This document shows, piece after piece, positions 8,501-16,469 of a DNA stretch of 44,936 nt. Source of the DNA: Thermoflavifilum sp. (lineage in GTDB: Bacteria > Bacteroidota > Bacteroidia > Chitinophagales > Chitinophagaceae); NCBI GenBank assembly GCA_023511875.1, contig JAIMAQ010000014.1:1-44936 (forward strand), written 5' to 3'. The notes under the pieces were generated by a model. The model was given only the letters and a program-made list of their open reading frames with translations. It was not told where the DNA came from and did not search any database. The position numbers and the translations under genes are program-made. Within the stretch, counting starts at the first letter, position 1; every line of letters begins with the position of its first letter.

Positions 8501-8781
8501 AAATTAAATCTGGAAAAGTGATTACAGATTATTTCTTGGAGAATGGGAATTACTTAAAGCTAGCCAATTTGAGCTTAAGCTGGTCGCCCAAATTAAAAAT
8601 ACCCCATGTAAGTAATCTGCAGGTATATGGCACCGTTCGCAATGTATTTACTTTGACAAGTTATACAGGACTTGATCCAGAATCGGTTGATGTTACCGGA
8701 TTAACTCCTGGCCTCGGTAGCCTGGATGTATACCCCACTACTCGAACCTTTACCCTTGGAGTTAATCTGATCTTTCAATAA
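5524..8781 (+). CDS. SusC/RagA-family TonB-dependent outer-membrane receptor with STN signalling domain
   Basis: A 1085-residue outer-membrane transporter. It has a signal peptide (about residues 22-43, ending in SARSYSQ), an STN domain (about 48-118) that typically contacts FecR, a carboxypeptidase-regulatory-like domain (about 130-205, GVVRDSAGQPLPGVTVKV), the SusC signature ELVVVGYGTQKRGDV, then a plug (about 225-335, IRGAASISAGNGPLIVIDG) and a beta-barrel ending in the TLGVNLIFQ strand. The N-terminus has an extra basic segment before the hydrophobic core, so an in-frame ATG at 5587 is an alternative start. It should import oligosaccharides or glycosides with the SusD lipoprotein encoded 16 bp downstream. 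The substrate cannot be read from the sequence. Confidence 0.95.
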   Translation: MKYYSYLPFVHHKRFKQFSLIMRLTTVLLLVVFLQVSARSYSQNDRIFNLDLSAVKLSKALHLIEKQSDYRFLYNNNIVEANQKVNLQIKDGTIEEVLRLLIPSGLTYQVLPNHVVVIVPLGEQVKQIRVSGVVRDSAGQPLPGVTVKVKGTTIGTVTNAEGHFSLEVPDHNAILVFSYVGYTPTEIPVSQYTVGQELAVTLHQQSSVLNELVVVGYGTQKRGDVTNAVTTLQSNDFLKGAYNSPLQIIEGEIPGVVISNVATADPNQNASIQIRGAASISAGNGPLIVIDGIPGGDLRTISYQDIASISVLRDAAASAIYGSRGANGVILIQTKKGSSGPVRISYDGYVDHDGIAAKPNILSPEEFLAHKRDADYGARTDWYDALIRHNNIGQNQYVAVSGGSPNSVFRLSGNYLTKEAIDIASFRREYGITGSFQQKALGNLLELNENIFYRITNEEYTNYGAFKMAVKLNPTIPIMDPNNPSQYNTLYGYDTYNPVQDLKTRENGADHTYSAVDLRLKLNLLKNLNTEVSLSRQGHDRLGRFYSNSHSAESIQNNRTGRADLSDEKWIDYTFEWLGNYSLNKNKHSLEVLGGYSYQEFNDQGFSAENMDFPSDAFSYNNLGAGSWNLEQGRLGMSSWKSQEKTIAFLGRLNYNFANTYYLSASIRHEGNTKFGPNNKWGNFPSISGAWRMTQLPFIQNIKSINDLKIRLSYGVTGRSGFPRYTALSSYTGYGMYPNDQGEWIRVYGPANNYNPELRWEKAISYDLGIDGLMFSQNLNFSIDGFIRESKDLLSNYDVPVGTYVWDQMFVNVGTTVSKGIEFLGNIKLINTAQFTYATRISASYTKANLKSWSNNQYHSQYTDLAFLPSPGNPGYAYRLEDGTEIGSFYGYRYAGVDANGNILVWKNGVKGSEKIKATGEANADRDRTYIGHGFPRYELGWGNNFTYKNFNLFLFFHGRFDYQILNLYQMYFGLQAEPNVNLLKDAYTRNGQIKSGKVITDYFLENGNYLKLANLSLSWSPKLKIPHVSNLQVYGTVRNVFTLTSYTGLDPESVDVTGLTPGLGSLDVYPTTRTFTLGVNLIFQ

Positions 8782-8797
8782 CCATAAATAAACGAAC

Positions 8798-10480
8798 ATG
8801 AAACAGATACTCATTATTCTTTCATTATTGATTATATCTAGCTCCTGTACTAAGCTAGATGAGAAACCTTTTAGCACATTGGTCTCTTCTAATTATTACC
8901 AGGATAAAAAATCTTTGATTGCTGCTGTACTCAGGCCCTACGAGCATGGCCAATGGTGCGGTTGGGATGGCGATAGGTGGCTCATCTCTGAATTAACAGC
9001 AGATCAGTTTGTGTGGACGCAAAAAGGTAAACATGGATATGATGGAGGAGACTGGATGCGGTTGCACTATCATGAATGGACGCCAGATGATAACCATATC
9101 TATGGAGGTTGGGCTGGGCCTTATGAAGGGATTGCACAATGTAATATTATTATGAATGATATCAGCAAGCTAGATTACAGCAAGTTTGGCTTGACCGATG
9201 CAGATAAAAAATGGCATATTGCAGAATTAAGGGTGCTGCGTGCTTGGTTTTATATGTTTCTACTCGATTATTTCAGGAAAGTACCTATTATTACGCAACC
9301 TGGTGAATTAAAACCTGCTTCTACGGCTCAAGAAGTATTTAACTTCATTGAAAATGAGTTGAAGACAGCTCTTCCAGATCTTCCCCAGAATGCCTCAGTA
9401 GGAAGATGGGATCAAGGAGGTGCAGCAGCATTGCTCGTTAGATTATACTTGAATGCAGAAGCATGGACTGGTACACCTAAATACAATGAATGTGCACAAG
9501 TAGCACAAGATATAATAAATGGGAAATATGGAAGTTATCAAATTGATCCTGACTATAGAGGTCCTTTCCGTTCGGGTATTAATGGCTATAGATCTCCAGA
9601 AAATATTTTTGAGTTCCCACACGCAAAAAATATTTATGAATTTGGATTTATGTATTATTCTATGATGCATTATCAAGCCAGGTATTCACTTGATAATAAT
9701 TACGGTGCATGGAATGGAATTCATTTGCAGCCATCCAAAGACTTAGACGGCAATCTGTATCAATTTAGCTCTCATTTAGGTACTCCCTATGAAAAGTTTG
9801 CCAACGATGATTATCGGAAACAACCATTTCATACTACTGGCAAAGGAGTACAATATGAAGGATTTTTCTTGATTGGCCCACAATATTATTTCAATTATGC
9901 TAAGGGTTATGGATTTGATAGTACCAAGCCTGTCTTGGGTACGGAAGAATATAATGGAAGGCCGTTGGTATATGTAGATCAAGTGGGTAGGTTTTCAGAA
10001 AAGCCCGGTGGGCGATGGACAGAAGGCTCACATGTAGCCACTGGAGAGGAAAATTCTGGAGTTCGCTTACTGAAGTTTCCCTGGTTACCTATGTCAGAAG
10101 ATTTGTTTATGTACAATTCTGCTCCGGAGATCCGATTAGCAGAAATTTATTATGCATTAGCAGAGTGCAAATATCGATCTGGAGATAAATTGGGAGCTGC
10201 AGCTCTTTTAGATGCAGTGAGAAAAAGAGACTTTCCAGATAGTACATGGCCTCAACATAGCTACGTGCTCCATCCCGAAATGCTTACTGATGATGAATTT
10301 GTAGATGAGCTGGGAAGAGAATTTATAGGAGAGAGACATAGAAGAACAGATTTAGTAAGATGGGGTAGGTTTGGCGATGAATGGTGGGATAAAACGCCAG
10401 ATACTAAAGATAAAACTGTATTCCCAATACCTACTAGGGCATTAAATACCAATCCTTTATTAAAACCTAATGGATATTAA
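8798..10480 (+). CDS. RagB/SusD-family nutrient-binding outer-membrane lipoprotein
   Basis: A 560-residue protein with a lipoprotein signal peptide (LLIISSSC, lipid Cys at about residue 17). The sequence shows the SusD N-terminal helices (YEGIAQCNIIMNDI, AELRVLRAWFYMFLLDYF) and the C-terminal SusD domain (APEIRLAEIYYALAECKYR, ELGREFIGERHRRTDLVRWG), ending in the typical NTNPLLKPNGY. It lies 16 bp after the SusC gene and should form the lid of that transporter. A strong intrinsic terminator follows at 10536, so the SusC/SusD unit ends here and is transcriptionally separate from the 12.4-19.8 kb operon. Confidence 0.95.
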   Translation: MKQILIILSLLIISSSCTKLDEKPFSTLVSSNYYQDKKSLIAAVLRPYEHGQWCGWDGDRWLISELTADQFVWTQKGKHGYDGGDWMRLHYHEWTPDDNHIYGGWAGPYEGIAQCNIIMNDISKLDYSKFGLTDADKKWHIAELRVLRAWFYMFLLDYFRKVPIITQPGELKPASTAQEVFNFIENELKTALPDLPQNASVGRWDQGGAAALLVRLYLNAEAWTGTPKYNECAQVAQDIINGKYGSYQIDPDYRGPFRSGINGYRSPENIFEFPHAKNIYEFGFMYYSMMHYQARYSLDNNYGAWNGIHLQPSKDLDGNLYQFSSHLGTPYEKFANDDYRKQPFHTTGKGVQYEGFFLIGPQYYFNYAKGYGFDSTKPVLGTEEYNGRPLVYVDQVGRFSEKPGGRWTEGSHVATGEENSGVRLLKFPWLPMSEDLFMYNSAPEIRLAEIYYALAECKYRSGDKLGAAALLDAVRKRDFPDSTWPQHSYVLHPEMLTDDEFVDELGREFIGERHRRTDLVRWGRFGDEWWDKTPDTKDKTVFPIPTRALNTNPLLKPNGY

Positions 10481-10535
10481 TGATATTTAACTCTGGTGAT
10501 TGGTTTATGGGTAACTGAGTTAAGAGTAATAACCC

Positions 10536-10564
10536 GATCTTATGATTCTTCATGAGATCTTTTT
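10536..10564 (+). terminator. Rho-independent terminator after susD
   Basis: GATCTTATGA pairs with TCATGAGATC (10 bp with one G-T wobble) across a 4-nt loop TTCT, followed directly by TTTTT. It lies 56 bp after the susD stop codon. Confidence 0.8.
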
Positions 10565-10652
10565 CTAACAATTTCTATATAAAAATGCATATGTTTAAAA
10601 AGTATTTATTTCTCTTGTGTTATCGAATTCGTCATGATGTTCTAAAAAATAC

Positions 10653-11358
10653 TTATTCTTTTTGAAGAACGAATCCAATAGTTACATTTAATTTAGGTGG
10701 CAGCCTGTTGAATTGAACACCTTCAACGCAAATAATCTTAAAATCTTGTGCAAGTTTTTGTAAAAGGGTTTCCCAGTCAAAACCTTTATGTTGATTCCTC
10801 TTTATCTTTTGGAGTTTACCTAATGTAGCCCATACAAACTCGGTGAATGTATAACTATTGTCTGATTTGTACCTTAGAACTCGTTTGACAAAATACTTGG
10901 TAGCAAAAATTAATCCTTTCTCATTGGGTACAGTAATAATGAGATATCCACCTGGTTTTAATATTGATTTAAATCTTTTTATATATCCATTCAGAATTTC
11001 TTCAGGCAGGTGTTCAAGTGTTTCGAGAGAGAAAATAATAGAGGCTTCTGCGACTGTTATTTCTTCTGGTTTGATGCAACGAGAAAAATGAGTATGTTCG
11101 TTCTCCTTAGTGCTTTGAGCAAGTGTAAGACCACCTTCCCAATCGGCGTCATAACCAAAGTATTTTCCACGGGGGGGGGGGTAGAAAATCTAAAAGCCTA
11201 CCATCAAAACATCCCAATTCCACAATGCAAGACAAGTCAACATTTAATTCACTTAACTTCTTTCTAACCCATAAAAACCTTGCCAAATGTATTTGTTTTT
11301 TAGGAAAACTGTTAAATAATCTATCGTTGTAGCTTCTCATTTTTATTAATTTAGGCAC
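10653..11358 (-). pseudogene. SAM-dependent methyltransferase gene interrupted by frameshift at a poly-G/C tract
   Basis: Reading the minus strand from a GTG at 11358 (or ATG at 11340) gives a class I methyltransferase N-terminus with motif I VELGCFDGRLLDF. The frame then meets an 11-base C run (G run at 11171-11181 on the plus strand) and stops seven codons later. Removing one C gives an uninterrupted frame to a TAA at 10653-10655, with FGYDADWEGGL, SIIFSLETLEHLPEE and ILKPGGYLIITVPN, a convincing Methyltransf_11/23-type body. The repaired protein would be about 234 residues. The tract may be a phase-variable switch (10, 7 or 13 bases would be in frame) or an assembly error. The substrate is unknown. 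The gene is AT-rich and has no same-strand partner. Confidence 0.82.
11171..11181. repeat. 11-base homopolymeric G tract inside the methyltransferase gene
   Basis: Eleven consecutive G on the plus strand. At this length the methyltransferase reading frame is shifted by one; ten bases would restore it. Confidence 0.9.
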
Positions 11359-11966
11359 CAGTATGCAAATAAATTATCTCTGTCACAATAGTCATTATTA
11401 TCTGAATAGTAGATGAACAATATCTCTGTCTTCATGAGAAAATATTTATACTGAGTATACTTTATATTTGGTTCTTAGTGAAGCTATAAAAATTTCCAGT
11501 AAAATTATAAATATTTTTTGAGTATATAGCTACTAAGGGATCATTTTTGACGACCTATTCTGTAAATGCTAGAAGAGGCGAAGAACCAGAATATAGGGAT
11601 CATGCAGCGAATAAACTTTTAGGCTCCATAAAAATGCTAATAGGCGGAATTGGCAGAAAATAAGTATTTTCAATTAACCCTTGACATATTGCAGGAATTA
11701 GTTATACTGAAAGAGTGCATGTTGCTTCTCCGTATTTTTTAACTATGACTATACCATTGCTATGCATGTGCCGTATGGGTATAGTTTTATATAAAAGACG
11801 ATAAACATTCATGCCTTTATTTATTTTGTTAACACAAAGTAGCCATTAAAGGTTCGCCGTTAAATCTAATTTTCTGATAGAGGTAGAAGCAAGTGATCAT
11901 TTATTCATTTGATGGAATTAGAAATAGGAAAGTGATTTCTCTAGGTTTTTTATTACAAGCTATTGA
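11359..11966. other. 608-bp AT-rich gap without an intact gene
   Basis: No complete gene is visible. A coding-like stretch with no stop runs in the plus strand from about 11508 to 11660 (it includes NARRGEEPEYRDHAANKLLG) but I do not recognise it and it has no start signal. The region separates the broken methyltransferase from a SusD tail and may be the scar of a deletion or rearrangement. Confidence 0.5.
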
Positions 11967-12356
11967 TTGTCAACTGTAAGAACTGTTTACGAAAACGTTT
12001 CCATAGATTTTTTAACGGAAACAAAGAAAACATTATATATTGGGAACATCTTAGTAAGAATTGCCTATATTTATGCTATGACGGGTAAACAAGCACCTAC
12101 TGGGAAAACATACTCCCTCAAGAATTTTTCTACAGATAATTTTTGGTACGATTGGGTAATTGCGCATAATGAATTTTATCGAAATAACGTAGTCACTATC
12201 CATGGAGACATGTATACCTTGAGCCCATACCATGTACTATGGCCTATTCCTCAATCTGCTATTGATGCCAATGTGAATGGACATATTAACCAAAATCAAG
12301 GATACTCGGGCGCAGAAAATAATGTTCCTCCACTAGAAAAAATACCAGAAGATTGA
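11967..12356 (+). pseudogene. C-terminal remnant of a second SusD-family protein
   Basis: An open frame of about 129 codons begins right after an in-frame TGA and has only a TTG as possible start. Its end, PYHVLWPIPQSAIDANVNGH followed by INQNQGYSGAENNVPPLEKI, is the characteristic C-terminus of a SusD subfamily, different from the intact SusD upstream. There is no signal peptide, lipobox or N-terminal TPR-like domain, so about three quarters of the gene is missing. It ends 35 bp before the first oxidoreductase gene, which suggests that the downstream operon once began with its own SusC/SusD pair. Confidence 0.75.
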
Positions 12357-12391
12357 GTCATTCGTCATTAACTTAACAAAAAAATATCCAG

Positions 12392-13720
12392 ATGAATAGA
12401 AGAGAATTTATTCGGAACAGTTTACTGAGTTCTGCTGCAGTAAGCCTTTCTGGGATCTCGTTGGCATCTACTCGCCACCCCTATAGAAAAATTAAGGTAG
12501 CAGTAATAGGTACCAATGGCAGAGGGATTGCTCATATTGAAGCGTTATCGCATATCCCCGACGTAGATATTGCATATATCTGTGATGTAGAACAACATGC
12601 ACTAGCCAAAGGAGTAAATGCCGCAGAGAAATTAACGAATAAGCGACCCAAAGCCGTCAAAGACTTTCGAACGGTATTAGACGATAAGGAACTCGATGCA
12701 ATAACCATCGCTACACCCGATCATTGGCATGCCTTAGCTACCCTTCTTGCTTGTCAGGCTGGAAAACATGTATATGTAGAAAAACCCTGTGGCCATAATC
12801 CTGCCGAAGGTGAACTCATGATAGCTGCTGCTCAAAAATATCATCGCCTGGTGCAAATGGGTAACCAGCGCCGATCCTGGCCAAACATCATCGAGGCCGT
12901 TCAGCTGATTCATGAAGGAATTATTGGAAAAGTATATTTTGGGGAAGGCTGGTATGCCAATGACCGTAAACCTATTGGCTTCGGAAAAATCGTTTCTGTG
13001 CCTTCTACATTGGATTGGGATTTATGGCAAGGTCCAGCACCTCGAGAAGATTATCGAGATAATGTTGTGCCCTATAATTGGCATTGGTTCTGGAATTGGG
13101 GAACGGGGGAAATATGTAATAATGGTACCCACGAAATAGATTGTATGCGTTGGATGTTGCAAGTAGATTATCCCATAAAAGTGAGTTCTGCAGGAGGAAG
13201 ATATGCTTATCATGATGATTGGCAATGCACAGATACCCAAACAGCAAGCTTCGAATTTCCAGAGGGGAAAGCAATTACCTGGATAGGTCGTAGTTGTAAT
13301 CCTTATCCTATTGAACATGGTGGAAGAGGATTTCGAATTTATGGTGAAAAAGGAACATTGGTAAATAATGGTGGAGATCATTATCGTATTTATGACCTCG
13401 ATAATCACTTGATTCGGGAAAGCCCATCTAAACCAACTCCTCAAAATCCTGATGTCATTAATCCGATAGGCCCGGGCGTGCAATTAGATCTGGTACATTT
13501 CCAGAACTTTATTTCAGCCATTCGAGATGGAATACCCCTACATTCACCAATTGAAGAAGGACATATCAGTGTATTGCTTTGCCATCTCGGAAATATTGCC
13601 CAGCGCACCCAATCTACTTTAATTTGCGATCCTTCACAAAAAGGAAAAATTGTAAACAATGAACAAGCCATGGCTTTGTGGACGAGAAATTATCAACCCG
13701 GTTGGGAATTAAAAGTATAA
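12392..13720 (+). CDS. Tat-exported Gfo/Idh/MocA-family oxidoreductase (1)
   Basis: A 442-residue protein with a twin-arginine signal (NRREFIRNS followed by a hydrophobic stretch to about residue 27). The Rossmann fold starts at KVAVIGTNGRG (about residues 35-45), the family motif is VEKPCG (Glu130-Lys131-Pro132) and the C-terminal domain contains GEICNNGTHEIDCMRW with the usual catalytic-region His. These enzymes oxidise or reduce sugar hydroxyls with tightly bound NAD(P). Tat export implies folding with cofactor before transport to the periplasm. First intact gene of the degradation operon, 23 bp before the DUF1080 gene. The likely role is to form a 3-keto sugar, by inference from the DUF1080 partner. 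Confidence 0.9.
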   Translation: MNRREFIRNSLLSSAAVSLSGISLASTRHPYRKIKVAVIGTNGRGIAHIEALSHIPDVDIAYICDVEQHALAKGVNAAEKLTNKRPKAVKDFRTVLDDKELDAITIATPDHWHALATLLACQAGKHVYVEKPCGHNPAEGELMIAAAQKYHRLVQMGNQRRSWPNIIEAVQLIHEGIIGKVYFGEGWYANDRKPIGFGKIVSVPSTLDWDLWQGPAPREDYRDNVVPYNWHWFWNWGTGEICNNGTHEIDCMRWMLQVDYPIKVSSAGGRYAYHDDWQCTDTQTASFEFPEGKAITWIGRSCNPYPIEHGGRGFRIYGEKGTLVNNGGDHYRIYDLDNHLIRESPSKPTPQNPDVINPIGPGVQLDLVHFQNFISAIRDGIPLHSPIEEGHISVLLCHLGNIAQRTQSTLICDPSQKGKIVNNEQAMALWTRNYQPGWELKV

Positions 13721-13743
13721 TCACCATTTAAAATACCTGAATT

Positions 13744-15114
13744 ATGAAACATACATTATGCATTTGCATGCTAACATACCTTGTTTTTTGTAACCAATTA
13801 TCCATTGCACAGTCGGCACCCTCAGGAAATTCTACCCCTTTGTTTAATGGCAAGAATCTGAACGGCTGGCATGAGTTGGGTGGAAATGCAAAATTTGAGG
13901 TGGTTGATGGCATGATCGTTGGCACATCTGTTCCGCACACTACCAACTCATTTTTAGTTACCAATCAACAATTTGATGATTTTATTTTGGATCTAGATGT
14001 AAAAGTAGATACAGGATTAAATTCTGGCATTCAAGTGAGAAGTGAAAGTACGCCTGATTATCAAAATGGCCGCGTACATGGATATCAGGTAGAAGTTGAT
14101 CCATCGCCTCGTGCCTGGAGTGGGGGCATATATGATGAAGCAAGAAGAGGCTGGTTATATCCATTAGCATTAAATCCAGAAGCAAGGAAAGCGTTTAAAA
14201 ATGGCCAATGGAATCATTATCATATCGAATGCATCGGCAATCAAATACGTACCTGGGTGAATGGTATTCCCGCAGCAAGCTTGGTCGACGACATGACCCA
14301 TAAAGGATTCATTGGTTTGCAGGTACACGCTGTTGATGAAAAACATGCCGGTGAAAAGGTATATTTCAAGAATATTTATATTCAAACAAAGAACTTAAAA
14401 CCTCGTCCATTCAATCATATTTTTGTCGTTAATCTTATTCCCAACAACCTTTCCCCTGAAGAACGGTTCAATGGTGTACAGTTGTTGTGGGATGGGAAAA
14501 CCACAAGGGGCTGGCGGGGCATTTACCAGACGCATTTTCCAGATCATGGTTGGGTGATTCGTGATGGTGTACTCACTGTATTGCCTTCCAATGGCCAAGA
14601 AGAAGGGGGTGGCGGAGATATCATCACGGAAAAGGAATATGGTGCCTTCGATTTGCAGTTTGCATTTAAGCTCACTCCCGGTGCAAATAGTGGAGTAAAG
14701 TATTTTGTAAAAGAGTTGTATGATACGCACGGGAAATCGGGTATTGGACTGGAATATCAACTGTTGGATGATCAACGCCATCCAGATGCAAAATTAGGAG
14801 TAAACGGAAATCGCACCCTTTCTTCTTTATATGATTTAATTCCTCGCCGTGATATCGCTGCTGCATTTAAACCTATTGGGGAATGGAACTGGGGAAGAAT
14901 AGTGGTATATCCTGATGGTAGAGTTCAACATTGGTTAAATGGATATTTGATGTTGGAATATCATCGTGGTGATGATGCTTTTAAACAATTGGTATTTATG
15001 AGCAAGTATAAAAACTGGCAAAACTTTGGTCTATGGCCAGAAGGGCATATTCTTTTACAAGACCATGGAAATGAGGTTTCTTTTAGAAATATAAAGATAC
15101 AAGTACTCAAATAA
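13744..15114 (+). CDS. Double DUF1080 (3-keto-disaccharide hydrolase-like) secreted protein
   Basis: A 456-residue protein with a Sec signal peptide ending near SIAQSAPSG. Two DUF1080 (PF06439) domains are visible: one at about residues 28-215 (LFNGKNLNGWHELG, then NSGIQVRSE and YQVEVDPSPRAWSGGIYDE) and one at about 240-455 (LLWDGKTTRGWRGI, then NSGVKYFVKELYDTHGKS and GLEYQLLDDQRHP). The fold is a concanavalin-like beta-sandwich; characterised members act on 3-keto glycosides by hydrolysis or elimination. The sequence shows a tandem fusion of two divergent copies. Flanked on both sides by Gfo/Idh/MocA genes, it fits as the bond-cleaving step after oxidation. Confidence 0.9.
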   Translation: MKHTLCICMLTYLVFCNQLSIAQSAPSGNSTPLFNGKNLNGWHELGGNAKFEVVDGMIVGTSVPHTTNSFLVTNQQFDDFILDLDVKVDTGLNSGIQVRSESTPDYQNGRVHGYQVEVDPSPRAWSGGIYDEARRGWLYPLALNPEARKAFKNGQWNHYHIECIGNQIRTWVNGIPAASLVDDMTHKGFIGLQVHAVDEKHAGEKVYFKNIYIQTKNLKPRPFNHIFVVNLIPNNLSPEERFNGVQLLWDGKTTRGWRGIYQTHFPDHGWVIRDGVLTVLPSNGQEEGGGGDIITEKEYGAFDLQFAFKLTPGANSGVKYFVKELYDTHGKSGIGLEYQLLDDQRHPDAKLGVNGNRTLSSLYDLIPRRDIAAAFKPIGEWNWGRIVVYPDGRVQHWLNGYLMLEYHRGDDAFKQLVFMSKYKNWQNFGLWPEGHILLQDHGNEVSFRNIKIQVLK

Positions 15115-15149
15115 ATGCATTAGATTTAGGAAATTCAATCAAACAGAAA

Positions 15150-16469
15150 ATGAGATATTCCAGAAGAAAGTTTCTCAAATCTAGCATGCATGTAGCAGCT
15201 GGTGCCTATATTGGCTCTTTTCTTCCCTCCGTACATGCATTCTCGGGCATATCTTTGAGATCGTTGAACAAGATTCGTGTGGCCGCTATTGGCATCAATG
15301 GAATGGGATGGGCCAATTTGCAATCTATGATGAAGCATCCAGATGTATTGCCTATAGCATTGTGTGATGTTGATGAGCGAGTGCTTAACCGTCGCAAAGA
15401 AGAGCTGAGCAAAATGGGAATCACTGTTGATGCGTATGTAGATTATGAACGCGTATTAGAACGTAAAGATATCGACGCCGTGATTGTAGGTACTCCCGAT
15501 CATTGGCATTGTAAAATCATGGTAGATGCTTGTTCGGCTGGCAAACATGTATATTGCGAAAAACCGGTTGCTCGTACAATTGCTGAAGCCAGGGTGATGG
15601 TTGCTGCGCAGCAGCGATATGGTAGGGTTGTACAAGTGGGGCAATGGCAGCGAAGCATGCAGCATTTCCAGGATGCGGTGCAATATGTTCAATCTGGCTT
15701 GTTGGGCAAGATACGCCTCGTTAAAGCGTGGAATTATAGTGGCAAACCCGTTCCCATACAACCGGATCAACCCATACCAGCGGGTGTACATTATCGCAAA
15801 TGGCTTGGACCAGCTCCCGATCGGCCTTTCAATCCCAATCGCTTTCATTATAATTTTCGCTGGTTTTTCGATTATGCAGGCGGTCTCATGACCGATTGGG
15901 GCGTGCATCTTATCGATTATGCTCTCTTGGCAATGAAGGCAAATTATCCTAAAAAGATTACGGCCATGGGGAGCAAATATGGATTTCCTCATGATGCTGA
16001 AGAATGGCCCGATACACTCACTGTGGTATATGATTATGGCGATTTCGCTATACAATGGGAACATGCTCGTGGTATTGATATGGGTTTGTTTCAACGTGGG
16101 CATGGAATTGCCTACATTGGAGAAAATGGAACATTAATATTGGATCGCGGTGGTTGGGAGGTTGTTCCTGAACAGGCAAATGGGGTAAACAAAATTGATC
16201 CTGTTCCTAGGAAACCAGCCGTAGATAATGGTTTAGATAAACATACAGCAAATTTTATAGAAGCCATTCAACGTCAAGATGCTTCTGCTGTGCACACGCC
16301 TATCAGCGCTGGTGCCTTAGTGGCAGAAGTTTGTCATATGGGAAATATTGCTTGGCAAACTGGAGAAGTTTTGCATTGGGATGCTTCGCACAACGCTTTT
16401 CTGGAACGGCAAGCTAATGATTGGATTACCCCTACTTATCATCATGATATTCCATTTCCCAAAGTGTGA
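15150..16469 (+). CDS. Tat-exported Gfo/Idh/MocA-family oxidoreductase (2)
   Basis: A 439-residue protein with a textbook twin-arginine signal SRRKFLKSS at residues 4-12 and a hydrophobic region to about residue 32. The NAD(P)-binding motif is VAAIGINGMGWANL (about 44-57), the family motif CEKPVA has Glu137-Lys138-Pro139, and TDWGVHLIDYALLAM carries the conserved His/Asp. It is clearly divergent from the first oxidoreductase, so the two may act on different sugars or in opposite directions. The stop codon overlaps the putative GTG start of the lyase gene. Confidence 0.9.
   Translation: MRYSRRKFLKSSMHVAAGAYIGSFLPSVHAFSGISLRSLNKIRVAAIGINGMGWANLQSMMKHPDVLPIALCDVDERVLNRRKEELSKMGITVDAYVDYERVLERKDIDAVIVGTPDHWHCKIMVDACSAGKHVYCEKPVARTIAEARVMVAAQQRYGRVVQVGQWQRSMQHFQDAVQYVQSGLLGKIRLVKAWNYSGKPVPIQPDQPIPAGVHYRKWLGPAPDRPFNPNRFHYNFRWFFDYAGGLMTDWGVHLIDYALLAMKANYPKKITAMGSKYGFPHDAEEWPDTLTVVYDYGDFAIQWEHARGIDMGLFQRGHGIAYIGENGTLILDRGGWEVVPEQANGVNKIDPVPRKPAVDNGLDKHTANFIEAIQRQDASAVHTPISAGALVAEVCHMGNIAWQTGEVLHWDASHNAFLERQANDWITPTYHHDIPFPKV

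Noticed and set aside
10858-11267. Small plus-strand open frames
   Set aside because: They are antisense to the methyltransferase coding sequence, which has clear motifs on the minus strand.
11681-11708. TTGACA-N16-TATACT resembling a classical sigma-70 promoter
   Set aside because: Bacteroidota promoters use TTTG and TAnnTTTG; this match lies in AT-rich DNA with no gene start near and may be chance.
15456-16103. A 215-codon minus-strand open frame within the second oxidoreductase gene
   Set aside because: It is antisense to a well-supported gene and its product resembles no family I recognise.
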